Of a stretch of 64,000 nt of DNA, positions 51,727-63,200 are shown piece after piece. Within the stretch, counting starts at the first letter, position 1. Each line of letters starts with the position of its first letter. Made by a program: the position numbers and the translations under genes. This stretch comes from Vibrio orientalis CIP 102891 = ATCC 33934 (GTDB taxonomy: Bacteria; Pseudomonadota; Gammaproteobacteria; Enterobacterales; Vibrionaceae). The DNA lies in NCBI RefSeq assembly GCF_000176235.1, contig NZ_ACZV01000005.1, forward strand, positions 868,001 through 932,000. The letters are read 5' to 3'. The notes beneath the pieces were generated by a model that was not told where the DNA came from, made no database searches, and saw nothing but the letters and a program-made list of their open reading frames with translations.

Positions 51727-52425
51727 ATGAAAAAAGCCGTTGTAGTATTTAGTGGTGGTCAAGACTCGACTACCTGCTTAGTGCAAGCATTGAAAGAGTT
51801 CGATGAAGTACATGCGATTACATTTGACTATGGTCAGCGCCATAAACTTGAAATCGAAGTTGCACAGAGCTTAGCGAAAGAGTTGGGTGTGGCTGCTCAC
51901 AAGGTGATGGATGTTGGCCTGCTTAACGAGCTCGCAATTAGTTCACTAACTCGTGATGACATTCCTGTCTCTCACGAACTTCAAGAAAATGGTTTACCAA
52001 ACTCTTTTGTTCCTGGTCGTAACATCTTATTTCTTACGTTAGCCGGGATTTATGCGTACCAGATCGGTGCTCAATCCGTGATTACAGGTGTGTGTGAAAC
52101 GGACTTTTCTGGTTATCCGGATTGCCGCAACGATTTCGTCAAAGCAATGAACAGAGCGCTTGTCCAAGGTATGGATCGTGACCTTGAGATTGCTACGCCA
52201 TTAATGTGGTTGGACAAGGCAGAAACGTGGGCACTAGCCGACCAGTATGACGCATTGCAGCTTGTTCGTGAAAAAACACTGACTTGCTACAATGGCATCA
52301 TTGGTGACGGTTGTGGCGATTGCCCATCATGTGATTTGCGTAAAGTTGGCCTAAATAGCTATCTTGATAATCGTGAACAGATCATGGCTGAATTGGTGCG
52401 CAAGCAGAAGCAGGCAGATAAATAG
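51727..52425 (+). CDS. queC: 7-cyano-7-deazaguanine synthase QueC
   Basis: A 232-residue PP-loop ATPase (SGGQDSTT at residues 9-16) with the zinc-binding cysteines near the C-terminus ([16 protein letters not shown]). It converts the QueE product to preQ0 for queuosine. I chose the ATG at 51727 preceded by AAAGGAA; the frame upstream overlaps the end of queE. The 3' end overlaps the convergent GGDEF gene by 44 bases. Confidence 0.95.
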   Translation: MKKAVVVFSGGQDSTTCLVQALKEFDEVHAITFDYGQRHKLEIEVAQSLAKELGVAAHKVMDVGLLNELAISSLTRDDIPVSHELQENGLPNSFVPGRNILFLTLAGIYAYQIGAQSVITGVCETDFSGYPDCRNDFVKAMNRALVQGMDRDLEIATPLMWLDKAETWALADQYDALQLVREKTLTCYNGIIGDGCGDCPSCDLRKVGLNSYLDNREQIMAELVRKQKQADK

Positions 52426-54358
52426 GCTCGTTTAAGGCGTCAATGATACAGTTTTTCCCACTTTGCTTGGCTTGATAGAGAGCCTGGTCCAGTATTGAAT
52501 AGAGCTCATCAAAATCACCCAAGCTTTTTGAAGTAGTAAGAAATGAGAGGGTTGCAGTCACGTTAACCTTCTCTTTGTTCTCTGCCTCAAAAATCGTGTG
52601 GGCAATAGCCTGATGCAGGCTTTCTACCTTTTCCAATACATCTAACTCGTCAATACATTTGACGACAACAACAAACTCCTCACCACCTAAACGGCCAAAT
52701 ATGTCCTCTTCATTCAGGTGGTTATTGATAATGTGCGCGACATGAGTCAACGCAGTATCCCCAGTTGGATGGCCATATCGATCATTAATGCTTTTAAAGT
52801 CATCCAGATCGAGCAGAATCAGTAAGTGCTTTTGTTCCTGACTCGTCAGTTTAGCGACAGACTTTATTTCGCGTATAGCAGCGGCTCTATTCAACGCGCC
52901 AGTCAGGTAGTCCATTTCCGCTTTGCGAGCACGTTGTTTTATCTTCCAAGCATAAACCGTCATCGCGCAACAGAGCAGGGCAATGACAATTAGATAAATC
53001 GTATTCAAGGAATTCAACTTGTCGATCTTTGCTAGCAAGTCATTATTTTCTTCAATCGACTTTAAATGGTTAGCTTGCTGTTGATACTCTTTTTGCGTGC
53101 TATCTAGTGCAATGTAAGCTGATTGGTGCTGCAGCGTGCGCTTGGATAATTCTGACAGAGTATATTCTTTATAGAATGCGAGCGCTTGTTCATAGTTCTG
53201 CTGAGATTCTGCAATTGAGGCTAACGCTTTCAGTGAAGAAGTGTTTAGCCCAACGCTGCCGATTTTCTGGCCTAGAAGATGAGCTTTTTGTGCGAAGTTG
53301 TCGGCAGATATGTATTTGCCCTGATCTTGCAGGGACGAAGATAAGGTGAGGTATATTTCACCCCTTAGCTGATCGTTACCTTGTATTGATGCAAGCTCCA
53401 AAGCTTCTAACAGAAGTTTATAGCTTTGCGAATAATGACCTTGGAAATGACTAGCTTGACCTAACCCAAGTAGAGCGTACGTAAGCCCATAGCTGTGCTG
53501 ATATTGAGTCAGAATCGTCTTTGCCTGAGTAAAATGATGCACAGCTGAGTCATAGTTTTGCGCCGCAAGCAGAATCTTACCCATACTGTGATGAGATTGA
53601 GCTAACTCAAGTTGAGAGTTGTTTTCATGCCTGATTTTTAGCGCAATATTAAGGTACTCAACCGCTTGTTCGATTTGTCCTAGGGTCATTAATAGCAGAC
53701 CCGAGTCGTTGTATACCCCTGATGGGTCAACGTTACTCGGCAATATCGTTAGATACTCTTGATAAGACTTCAATGCAGTTTGGTAGTCGCCGATTGACTC
53801 AAAATTATTAGCGATCACTCTAAGCGCTTGGTATTTAGGTAATAGTGAATAGGGAACATCATCTAGATGGGTTTGTAGTGAGCTGCAATAAATATTGGCG
53901 TTGTGATACAGGCCTTGTTTGTTTAGTGAGCGGCAAAGATGATACTCGAAGAGAATCTTGCCTTGGATATCATTGGTCTTGTTTGCATACGACAGGAGCT
54001 GAGTATAGTTATTCAGCGATAATGTAAAGTTGAGCTGCTCTTCAGCATTAAGAGCGGCAATAAACAGTTGTTCTCGTTCGGTGTGGTCTCGATTGAAAGC
54101 CAACTGATTGCCATGGTAGGGTTGGCCTCTTAGCATCATGAAGCCATGGATCTTTGAGCTAATGTAAAGCTTTTCTAGACCCGGAGGCAAGGCGTTATAG
54201 CGATCTTCAAGCATACTGAGACCACGGCTATCGCTATTGGCTGAGACTTCATGATACGCAAGTTCCCACTCTTGCCAGTCACTACTAGCGATAGAAGTCG
54301 GAGATATGAGTAAAGCAGTGGCAAGAATGAAGAGATAACTGACGAGTTGATGTTTCAT
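52382..54358 (-). CDS. Periplasmic-TPR diguanylate cyclase (GGDEF)
   Basis: A 658-residue protein. The signal peptide ends near residue 24 ([10 protein letters not shown]). A long helical TPR region (about 95-430; repeats include [25 protein letters not shown]) lies in the periplasm, followed by one membrane helix ([19 protein letters not shown]) and a C-terminal GGDEF domain with an intact GGEEF active motif. This predicts an active c-di-GMP synthase whose periplasmic TPRs bind a protein or peptide. The RxxD inhibitory site is absent (NEED at the expected place). It is monocistronic and convergent with queC. A role in controlling the adhesin nearby is possible but only by distance. Confidence 0.9.
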   Translation of the reverse strand: MKHQLVSYLFILATALLISPTSIASSDWQEWELAYHEVSANSDSRGLSMLEDRYNALPPGLEKLYISSKIHGFMMLRGQPYHGNQLAFNRDHTEREQLFIAALNAEEQLNFTLSLNNYTQLLSYANKTNDIQGKILFEYHLCRSLNKQGLYHNANIYCSSLQTHLDDVPYSLLPKYQALRVIANNFESIGDYQTALKSYQEYLTILPSNVDPSGVYNDSGLLLMTLGQIEQAVEYLNIALKIRHENNSQLELAQSHHSMGKILLAAQNYDSAVHHFTQAKTILTQYQHSYGLTYALLGLGQASHFQGHYSQSYKLLLEALELASIQGNDQLRGEIYLTLSSSLQDQGKYISADNFAQKAHLLGQKIGSVGLNTSSLKALASIAESQQNYEQALAFYKEYTLSELSKRTLQHQSAYIALDSTQKEYQQQANHLKSIEENNDLLAKIDKLNSLNTIYLIVIALLCCAMTVYAWKIKQRARKAEMDYLTGALNRAAAIREIKSVAKLTSQEQKHLLILLDLDDFKSINDRYGHPTGDTALTHVAHIINNHLNEEDIFGRLGGEEFVVVVKCIDELDVLEKVESLHQAIAHTIFEAENKEKVNVTATLSFLTTSKSLGDFDELYSILDQALYQAKQSGKNCIIDALNEPIYLPASACAPIQP

Positions 54359-54470
54359 TGTAGTGTAATTCTATTTGTTTTCAGTATTTTAGAGGGTAAA
54401 ACAAATAGAGTGCAATCTATTGCCCAGTAGAAACAGGAGAAATGCGAGGTAGGTAGGGTGGATTAGAAAA

Positions 54471-54498
54471 AGAAAAGCGCCCATCAGAGCGCTTTTCT
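54471..54498 (-). terminator. Terminator of the DUF2750 gene
   Basis: AGAAAAGCGC and GCGCTTTTCT form a 10-bp stem around an 8-base loop; on the minus strand it is followed by TTTTTC. It lies 8 bases after the stop codon at 54507. Confidence 0.88.
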
Positions 54499-54506
54499 AA
54501 TATGCA

Positions 54507-54860
54507 TTAAGCAAGGTATAGTTTTGCTAAGTCTGAAGGTTCCATCTCTTTACCTTCAAGTTGGTCATTCCAGTTAGTTCCAACTAGCACGCCATCTTCA
54601 GCGAGAGTTAGCAGCCAATCTTCAACAAAGATATCAAGTGGAATTTCTAGTACTTCAAAGTCAGCCCACTCTTCAACATTGTGTGCCTTTGCATCTTCCT
54701 GTGTCGACCAGAAAGGCATAACCTCACTGTTTTCGAACTCAGTTGAGTCACACGCTAGCCAGCCTTCTTCATTACGCATACCCCAAACAAGTTTAGTTTG
54801 CTTGGTTTCAGCTACGAATAGTTCAAGGTTTGCCTGAATATCAGAAGTTAATTTGCTCAT
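54507..54860 (-). CDS. DUF2750 family protein
   Basis: A 117-residue cytoplasmic protein of the DUF2750 family: FVAETKQTKLVWGMRNEEGWLACDS and VMPFWSTQEDAKAHNVEEW are its core. The function is unknown. I chose the ATG at 54860 (MSKLTSD), which matches other family members, over a TTG seven codons earlier. It has its own terminator. It is acidic and without membrane segments. Confidence 0.82.
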   Translation of the reverse strand: MSKLTSDIQANLELFVAETKQTKLVWGMRNEEGWLACDSTEFENSEVMPFWSTQEDAKAHNVEEWADFEVLEIPLDIFVEDWLLTLAEDGVLVGTNWNDQLEGKEMEPSDLAKLYLA

Positions 54861-54920
54861 TGGAATAATCTCGTAAGTCAATTCGCTGCTAGAGTAACAC
54901 TCATCGTTGAAAAGCCAAAT

Positions 54921-54944
54921 AAAAAAGGGGACATAAGCCCCCTT
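54921..54944 (-). terminator. Terminator after the OmpA-like gene
   Basis: On the minus strand AAGGGG-GCTTATGT-CCCCTT is followed by TTTTATTT, 16 bases after the OmpA-like stop codon. Confidence 0.87.
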
Positions 54945-54960
54945 AAAATAACAATTTGCG

Positions 54961-55572
54961 CTATTTTTCGATTTTAGTGAAGATCGACCACTCTTCCTTC
55001 ACGTTACCTTTCAACCCAACCACAGTTGCTATAACCTTACGGTTCATTGCATGGCTGACTTCATCATCACCCAGTTCGTCTAGTCTAGTATCGCCAAAAC
55101 CGACGATGCGAACACGTGAAGAAGAAACACCATTGTCGAGTAGAGCTGCTTCTACAGCTTCAGCGCGACGTTCTGATAGTTTCTGGTTGTATTCAGCTTT
55201 ACCGACCTTACTCGCATAGCCTTGAAGCTCGATTGAAGTCGATGGGTAAGCTTCTAGGAACTCAGACATTTCTCGGATTTGCGCTAAGAACATTGGTTGG
55301 ATAATTGATGAATCATTTTGGAACAGAATATGAAGGTCCATCTCTTCTTCTGTTTTAATGTAAGTACCACAACCATCATTATCAATATCAGCTTTAGCTG
55401 GCGTTTGAGGACATAAATCTCGCGCATTAATAACGCCATCTTTATCCTCATCCAGTAAGTCATCAACTTGGTTCGGCTTTGGTGTCTCTTTGTACTCGTA
55501 CGCATCCTCAGCTTTAAGTGGCGCAACAAATACTGTAGCAGCAATAACCATTGTAAGTAGTGATTTGTTCAT
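54961..55572 (-). CDS. OmpA-like peptidoglycan-binding protein of the adhesin locus
   Basis: A 203-residue exported protein (signal peptide cleaved near APLKA-ED). A thrombospondin type-3-like calcium motif (DEDKDGVINARDLCP...DIDNDGC, about 41-70) is followed by the OmpA C-terminal domain (about 75-195) with LQGYASKVGKAEYNQKLSERRAEAV. It should bind the cell wall, next to the type I secretion channel. It lies 1 base after the TolC-like gene. V. cholerae has the same pair beside frhA. Confidence 0.88.
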   Translation of the reverse strand: MNKSLLTMVIAATVFVAPLKAEDAYEYKETPKPNQVDDLLDEDKDGVINARDLCPQTPAKADIDNDGCGTYIKTEEEMDLHILFQNDSSIIQPMFLAQIREMSEFLEAYPSTSIELQGYASKVGKAEYNQKLSERRAEAVEAALLDNGVSSSRVRIVGFGDTRLDELGDDEVSHAMNRKVIATVVGLKGNVKEEWSIFTKIEK

Positions 55573-55573
55573 A

Positions 55574-56878
55574 TCAGTATTCTACCTTCTCATTCCACTC
55601 TTCAGGGGTGTCAACACGTAGGGATGCAAGTAAGTTACCCGTTGCATTCATCACTCGATACTTAGCGTATTGTTCATCATACTTTGCGTCTAAGTAGCCT
55701 TTACGAGCTTCAAACAGTTCGTTTTCCGTGTTTAAAAGGTCAAGTAGAGTACGTTTACCTAACTTATACTGTTTTTCGTAAGCGATAACCGTATCAGATG
55801 CCGAGTCTACGTGGTCTGATAAAAACTCTTTTTGTTGAACCGTTAAATCTAGAGCACTCCAAGATAAGCGAAGACCTTCTTCGACAGCGCGGTAAGTGCG
55901 GTCGCGGAAATCTTTGGCTTTATTCAACTGATAAGCGGCACTTTCCGAACGATCTGAGTCAGAACCGCCGTTATAGAGGTTGTATCGCATGCGAAGCATC
56001 GCAGAGAACTCATCACTGCTACCTTCAATACCGCCTGCATCATCACGCCATGTTTGGTTAGCTTCGATAGAAAGAGTTGGGTAGTTAACGCCTTTTGTCT
56101 GATCGTATTGGAAACGAGCAGAGTCAACATCTGCCTGAGCGACTTTTACAACAGGGTGTTGGTTAAATGCCGTATCAACCGCTTCATCTACCGTGTAAGG
56201 GATCGCTGTTTCATCCGCACGAGGGAAGATAAGGCCTTGAGGTGCTTGCCCAACGATACGTTTAAATTGGGTGTGAACATCAAAGAGATTGTTCTGAGCG
56301 GCAAGTAGGTTACCGTGAGCCTTTGCGAGACGAGCTTCTACTTGAGACATATCAGCAGTAGAGCCAATACCTGAGTCTACTCGCTTTTTGATATCTCTAT
56401 ATATATCTTTATGAACCGCTAGGTTACTTTCAGAAAGTGCGAGTACTTCATAAGCTTTTGTCGCATCAAGATAGATCTTAGTCACTTCTAACGCTATGTC
56501 CTGAGCGTCAGAAAGTAATTGGAAACGAACCGATTCAGCGTCTGCAGATGTTCTATCCATATCATTTAATGTCGCTGAACCATCCCAAAGTAGCTGTGTA
56601 AGCGTTAGCGTTGCTTCTTTACGAGTAAGTTCATTCTCTGTACCAGAGGCAAGATCGACGTTTTCATAGCCAATCCCTGCATCTAAATCAATTCTTGGCA
56701 TATAAGCACCAGATGATGCTTCAGAATCAAAAAACTTACTTCTAAATTCGTTGTATGACGCTTTAACTTCTGGATTGGTTGTAATTGTATGAGCGACAGC
56801 TTGCTCTAGTGTCTGACTATGTGCCGGAAAGCTAAGCGCAACCGCGCAGCTTAGTACTTTCAACTTATTCCAATTCAC
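55574..56878 (-). CDS. TolC-family outer-membrane channel for the adhesin (LapE-like)
   Basis: A 434-residue outer-membrane factor with signal peptide (ALSFPAHSQTLEQAV) and the OEP coiled-coil fold (YENVDLASGTENELTRKEATLTLTQLLWDG, LSWSALDLTVQQKEFLSDHVDSA). It is the agglutination-protein/LapE type that serves type I secretion of giant adhesins, and it lies next to the adhesin, divergently transcribed. I chose a GTG start at 56878 since GAGGAG is 7 bases upstream; a TTG 14 codons earlier would overlap the ribosome site. The ABC transporter and membrane fusion partners are not in the window. Confidence 0.87.
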   Translation of the reverse strand: MNWNKLKVLSCAVALSFPAHSQTLEQAVAHTITTNPEVKASYNEFRSKFFDSEASSGAYMPRIDLDAGIGYENVDLASGTENELTRKEATLTLTQLLWDGSATLNDMDRTSADAESVRFQLLSDAQDIALEVTKIYLDATKAYEVLALSESNLAVHKDIYRDIKKRVDSGIGSTADMSQVEARLAKAHGNLLAAQNNLFDVHTQFKRIVGQAPQGLIFPRADETAIPYTVDEAVDTAFNQHPVVKVAQADVDSARFQYDQTKGVNYPTLSIEANQTWRDDAGGIEGSSDEFSAMLRMRYNLYNGGSDSDRSESAAYQLNKAKDFRDRTYRAVEEGLRLSWSALDLTVQQKEFLSDHVDSASDTVIAYEKQYKLGKRTLLDLLNTENELFEARKGYLDAKYDEQYAKYRVMNATGNLLASLRVDTPEEWNEKVEY

Positions 56879-57299
56879 TTTGGTTCTCCTCAAGTGCTCT
56901 TCGCAGAGGATAGTAATCAAATTTTTTGTCTCAAATTCGATACATATCCATCAATAGCGCCAATAAAGTAACACTCTTGGAATAAGAAAACTAATGCATT
57001 TAAGTAAATTACTGTTGCTCAAGTGTTAATTGTTGGTACAAATGCACTCCTGTCTCAAAAGTGAAACATTTGCACGTCATTCTGTTTAAAATGGGCTAAA
57101 AAATGAGATCTTAAGTCAGGTTCTCAATGATGAGAAATGCAACTTGTATCGTGTTTAATGTTAAAAATTATGAATTAAATGTTTTAGCTGTAGCCCGAAA
57201 AATGATAATTTATAGAGCAAGTGAATCTATAATCAGTCAAACATTTGTCATGGAGTCATAGGCAGATGTTGTAGTTAGTCAAGGATAAAGGGCTTTAGT
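56879..57299. promoter_or_regulatory. Divergent promoter region between the TolC-like gene and the giant adhesin
   Basis: A 421-base AT-rich gap without ORF or RNA gene. On the plus strand a perfect TATAAT (57228-57233) lies 67 bases before the adhesin ATG; no good -35 hexamer is 17 bases upstream, so an activator may be needed. Several AT-rich tracts could bind H-NS. I did not see a clear sigma-54 site or CRP site. Confidence 0.4.
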
Positions 57300-60200
57300 A
57301 TGGGATTTGGTACTTACGTAGCAATGGGTAACTCAGGAATTAATCAAGTTATCGTAATCGACATCAATGGTAATCTAAGAGTATTAGGTGAAGGCGAGCT
57401 ACCAAAACCAGGTGAAGTAATTTTCGACCCGAATGCAGTTGAAGAACAATCATCACAGGTAAGCTTGGTTGATGATAGTGGTGTACCACAAGACCTTACT
57501 GCAGAGATCGATGATATCTTTGCTGCTTTAGAAGAAGGTCAAGACCCGACGCAGTTGGGTGAAGATTTTGCAACCGCCGCTGGTGGCCAAAGTGGCTCAA
57601 GTCTGACTGCTTCTGGTAGTGTTAGCCGAGATGGCGCCGAGACTATTGCGTCAACAGATTTTGAAACATCAGGCTTTGAATCATTAGGTCTTTCAGAAAC
57701 TCAGAGCCTAGCATTATTAGAGCAATTCGCTCTATTCGATCCAGTCTTTGTTGATTCAAACAGCTCACCACTCGGCGAAAGCCTAGCGGTTATTACCGAT
57801 GAAGATACACCAATCAGTGGTTCGCTCACCGCTACAGACCAAAATGCCCAAGATATTCTAACCTTTTCCCAATCTTCTACACCTTCAAATGGTACTGCTG
57901 TCGTAAACCCAGACGGCACTTGGACATATACTCCGAACGAAAACTTCGATGGTAACGATAGTTTTACCGTTGTTGTAGACGACGGTAACGGAGGTACTGA
58001 CACATTAGTGGTTAATGTTACTGTCACACCGATTCCTGAAATCAGTGTTACTGGTGGTGGTGATGTAAGTGAAGGTAGTGATGCAACTTACACAATTAGT
58101 TATGACAAACCGTCTACCCAGGACACGATCCTCAAACTAACCAACCAGCTAGATTCGGCTGAACAAGAAGATATAGGTTCTGTTCAAGTAGAAACTTCTA
58201 CTGGGCAGATCTTAACGGTAAACGCTGATGGAACAGTAACAGTTCCAGCAGGCACCACTTCGCTTAATGTAGTAATTCCAACTACTCAAGATGATGTTTA
58301 TGAAGGTGATGAATCATTCACGCTAAATGTTGAATCGGTCTCTGGACTACTTGGTAGTGGTTCAAGCCTAACGACTATCAAAGACGATGGCTCTGCGGGT
58401 CAAGATGATGACCGCCCAACTGTAGAAACTATATCTAGTCCATCAGTAACCGAAGGTGAGGTCGCTGTATTTGAAGTTGATTTATCAAATATCAGTGAAT
58501 CGCAAACGTTAGTTAATTTGAGTTTAAAGGGTAACACTGCCACCGCTGGAAGTGACTTCGACAACACGGAAGTAACCATCGTATATTCTGATGGTACCTC
58601 TACGAAAGTGGACGTTAAAGAAGATGGAAGTTTTGATGTAAATGTTCCTGCTGGCGATACTGGCTTTTCTGTCAAAGTAACAACTAATGACGATGTTTAT
58701 GATGAACCGGCAGAAAGCTTCTATTTAGAGGGTAAAACCGAAGCACAAAATGAGCCAGTAAGAGGTGATGGTAGCATCAGCGACGACGACGACAACGACG
58801 ATGGCATCGACGATGACGCGCTGGCGACGGTTAACATCAGTGCGACCAACGGCGCGGTAACCGAAGGCGAAACGGCGACCTTCAGCGTCACGCGCACGGG
58901 CGGTGACCAAGACCAAACGGCGAGCGTGAAACTGTCACTGACCCACATTGACACAGAAGCGGCAGACTTTGACGGCACGCTGCAATACAAAGACAGCAAT
59001 GGCGATTGGCAGAACGTAGACCCATCGGTAGCGATTGAAGTACCGGCGGGCGGGTTAGAGCTGCAAGTGAAGAGCTTTGATGACGCAACCACAGAGAGCC
59101 TGGAAGGGTTCCACGTGGAGATCACCGAAGTGGTGAACGGCCACGACGGCACGCTTTCAGCGGGCGGCAGCATCAGCGACGACGACAACAACGACGATGG
59201 TATCGACGATGACGCGCTGGCGACGGTTAACATCAGTGCGACCAACGGTGCGGTAACCGAAGGCGAAACGGCGACCTTCAGCGTCACGCGCACGGGCGGT
59301 GACCAAGACCAAACGGCGAGCGTGAAACTGTCACTGACCCACATTGACACAGAAGCGGCAGACTTTGACGGCACGCTGCAATACAAAGACAGCAATGGCG
59401 ATTGGCAGAACGTAGACCCATCGGTAGCGATTGAAGTACCGGCGGGCGGGTTAGAGCTGCAAGTGAAGAGCTTTGATGACGCAACCACAGAGAGCCTGGA
59501 AGGGTTCCACGTGGAGATCACCGAAGTGGTGAACGGCCACGACGGCACGCTTTCAGCGGGCGGCAGCATCAGCGACGACGACAACAACGACGATGGCATC
59601 GACGATGACGCGCTGGCGACGGTTAACATCAGTGCGACCAACGGTGCGGTAACCGAAGGCGAAACGGCGACCTTCAGCGTCACGCGCACGGGCGGTGACC
59701 AAGACCAAACGGCGAGCGTGAAACTGTCACTGACCCACATTGACACAGAAGCGGCAGACTTTGACGGCACGCTGCAATACAAAGACAGCAATGGCGATTG
59801 GCAGAACGTAGACCCATCGGTAGCGATTGAAGTACCGGCGGGCGGGTTAGAGCTGCAAGTGAAGAGCTTTGATGACGCAACCACAGAGAGCCTGGAAGGG
59901 TTCCACGTGGAGATCACCGAAGTGGTGAACGGCCACGACGGCACGCTTTCAGCGGGCGGCAGCATCAGCGACGACGACGACAACGACGATGGCATCGACG
60001 ATGACGCGCTGGCGACGGTTAACATCAGTGCGACCAACGGCGCGGTAACCGAAGGCGAAACGGCGACCTTCAGCGTCACGCGCACGGGCGGTGACCAAGA
60101 CCAAACGGCGAGCGTGAAACTGTCACTGACCCACATCGACACAGAAGCGGCAGACTTTGACGGCACGCTGCAATACAAAGACAGCAATGGCGATTGGCAG

Positions 60201-63200
60201 AACGTAGATCCATCGGTAGCGATTGAAGTACCGGCGGGCGGGTTAGAGCTGCAAGTGAAGAGCTTTGATGACGCAACCACAGAGAGCCTGGAAGGGTTCC
60301 ACGTGGAGATCACCGAAGTGGTGAACGGCCACGACGGCACGCTTTCAGCGGGCGGCAGCATCAGCGACGACGACAACAACGACGATGGCATCGACGATGA
60401 CGCGCTGGCGACGGTTAACATCAGTGCGACCAACGGTGCGGTAACCGAAGGCGAAACGGCGACCTTCAGCGTCACGCGCACGGGCGGTGACCAAGACCAA
60501 ACGGCGAGCGTGAAACTGTCACTGACCCACATTGACACAGAAGCGGCAGACTTTGACGGCACGCTGCAATACAAAGACAGCAATGGCGATTGGCAGAACG
60601 TAGATCCATCGGTAGCGATTGAAGTACCGGCGGGCGGGTTAGAGCTGCAAGTGAAGAGCTTTGATGACGCAACCACAGAGAGCCTGGAAGGGTTCCACGT
60701 GGAGATCACCGAAGTGGTGAACGGCCACGACGGCACGCTTTCAGCGGGCGGCAGCATCAGCGACGACGACAACAACGACGATGGCATCGACGATGACGCG
60801 CTGGCGACGGTTAACATCAGTGCGACCAACGGCGCGGTAACCGAAGGCGAAACGGCGACCTTCAGCGTCACGCGCACGGGCGGTGACCAAGACCAAACGA
60901 CGAGCGTGAAACTGTCACTGACCCACATTGACACAGAAGCGGCAGACTTTGACGGCACGCTGCAATACAAAGACAGCAATGGCGATTGGCAGAACGTAGA
61001 TCCATCGGTAGCGATTGAAGTACCGGCGGGCGGGTTAGAGCTGCAAGTGAAGAGCTTTGATGACGCAACCACAGAGAGCCTGGAAGGGTTCCACGTGGAG
61101 ATCACCGAAGTGGTGAACGGCCACGACGGCACGCTTTCAGCGGGCGGCAGCATCAGCGACGACGACAACAACGACGATGGCATCGACGATGACGCGCTGG
61201 CGACGGTTAACATCAGTGCGACCAACGGCGCGGTAACCGAAGGCGAAACGGCGACCTTCAGCGTCACGCGCACGGGCGGTGACCAAGACCAAACGGCGAG
61301 CGTGAAACTGTCACTGACCCACATTGACACAGAAGCGGCAGACTTTGACGGCACGCTGCAATACAAAGACAGCAATGGCGATTGGCAGAACGTAGATCCA
61401 TCGGTAGCGATTGAAGTACCGGCGGGCGGGTTAGAGCTGCAAGTGAAGAGCTTTGATGACGCAACCACAGAGAGCCTGGAAGGGTTCCGCGTGGAGATCA
61501 CCGAAGTGGTGAACGGCCACGACGGCACGCTTTCAGCGGGCGGCAGCATCAGCGACGACGACAACAACGACGATGGCATCGACGATGACGCGCTGGCGAC
61601 GGTTAACATCAGTGCGACCAACGGCGCGGTAACCGAAGGCGAAACGGCGACCTTCAGCGTCACGCGCACGGGCGGTGACCAAGACCAAACGGCGAGCGTG
61701 AAACTGTCACTGACCCACATCGACACAGAAGCGGCAGACTTTGACGGCACGCTGCAATACAAAGACAGCAATGGCGATTGGCAGAACGTAGACCCATCGG
61801 TAGCGATTGAAGTACCGGCGGGCGGGTTAGAGCTGCAAGTGAAGAGCTTTGATGACGCAACCACAGAGAGCCTGGAAGGGTTCCACGTGGAGATCACCGA
61901 AGTGGTGAACGGCCACGACGGCACGCTTTCAGCGGGCGGCAGCATCAGCGACGATCGCAGCAGTGACAACCCGGACGTGGATGAAGATACGACCGCAACG
62001 CTGAGCATAGTGGGTGGCGATGAAGTGCGCGAAGGCGACGACGCTTACCTGGAATTCACGGTGAAACTGTCCAACGAAGTGGGCGAGGCGGTGGACTTCA
62101 CGCTGAGCAGCGGCGTTGACAGCGACGTGAACACTGCTGATGCGACGGGTGGTCAGGACTACGACAACGTGGATTACTACGTGGCGGACGGCAACGGCGG
62201 CTATCGCGTGGCGACCGACGCAGACCTGCGCATTGCTGCTGGTGATACCGAAGTAAAAGTGTACGTACTCGTTAATAAAGACAGTGAGCTAGAATCTAAT
62301 GAAACGCTTGCACTTACGGCGAACACAGGCTCAGACAAAGTGTCCGGCGATAAGGCTGTAACGGCGACGGGTGTAATTTTAGACAATTACGTAGATCCTT
62401 CGAGCTCTTCATCTGCAAGCCTATCGCTTGACGATGCCGACACAGCTGGTTCTGCCACTGATGTCGATACAGATTCACTGTCATTTACAGCGGGTTCTGC
62501 TGATGTTGATACATTTGCTTTTGACGTTAGCGATGAGGTGCTAAATAGCATTTCTGTAACTGGACTTGATGGGGATATCGTTTGGTCAAGCGATCAGTCA
62601 ACCGGAAACCTGATTGGCTCGATTGGTGGTCAACAAGCAATCGTGTTAAGCCTTCAAGGCTCAACTATTGCCGCAAACACAACTGGCACTGTTACTGTAA
62701 TTGCAACGCTACTTGATAATCTGCAGCACTTAGAGTCTACAGATAGTATTGCTATCAGCGGGATTAAGGTCGATGCATTTGATACTAATGATCAGTCTGC
62801 TAGCGCTACAGTAAGTATTGGCATCTCAGATGATGGTGTAACCCTAAATGCTCTAGACCTATCTGGATCTAATGCTCAGGGTATTTATCATGGAACACTA
62901 ACTACTGGCGGTGTAGATGAAGCATATTCGGCTGATTTAAGTAGTAACATTTCGGGTGATGGCTCATTCAGTGATTCTGGTATCACAGCGGGTGGTAAGA
63001 CACTGTACTACTTCGTTGATCCTGAAAACCCAGATACTTTGATTGCTTATATCGACCACAGTGATTCTCCTGGAGAGTACTCAGCAAGTAACACCGACCA
63101 GGAATTAGTCTTCACTCTAGTGGCCGATCCTAATAGCGACAGCTACCAGCTCGAAGTCGTACGTCCAATCGATTCATTGACTGAGGTGACAATCGAGAAT

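Noticed and set aside
58721..62008. A 1095-codon open frame on the minus strand through the adhesin repeats, and eight 66-codon frames repeating every 396 bases
   Set aside because: They mirror the GC-rich repeat array of the plus-strand adhesin. The translation is serine/valine-rich, low in complexity and lacks a ribosome site, and the plus frame has clear domains with continuous coding upstream and downstream.
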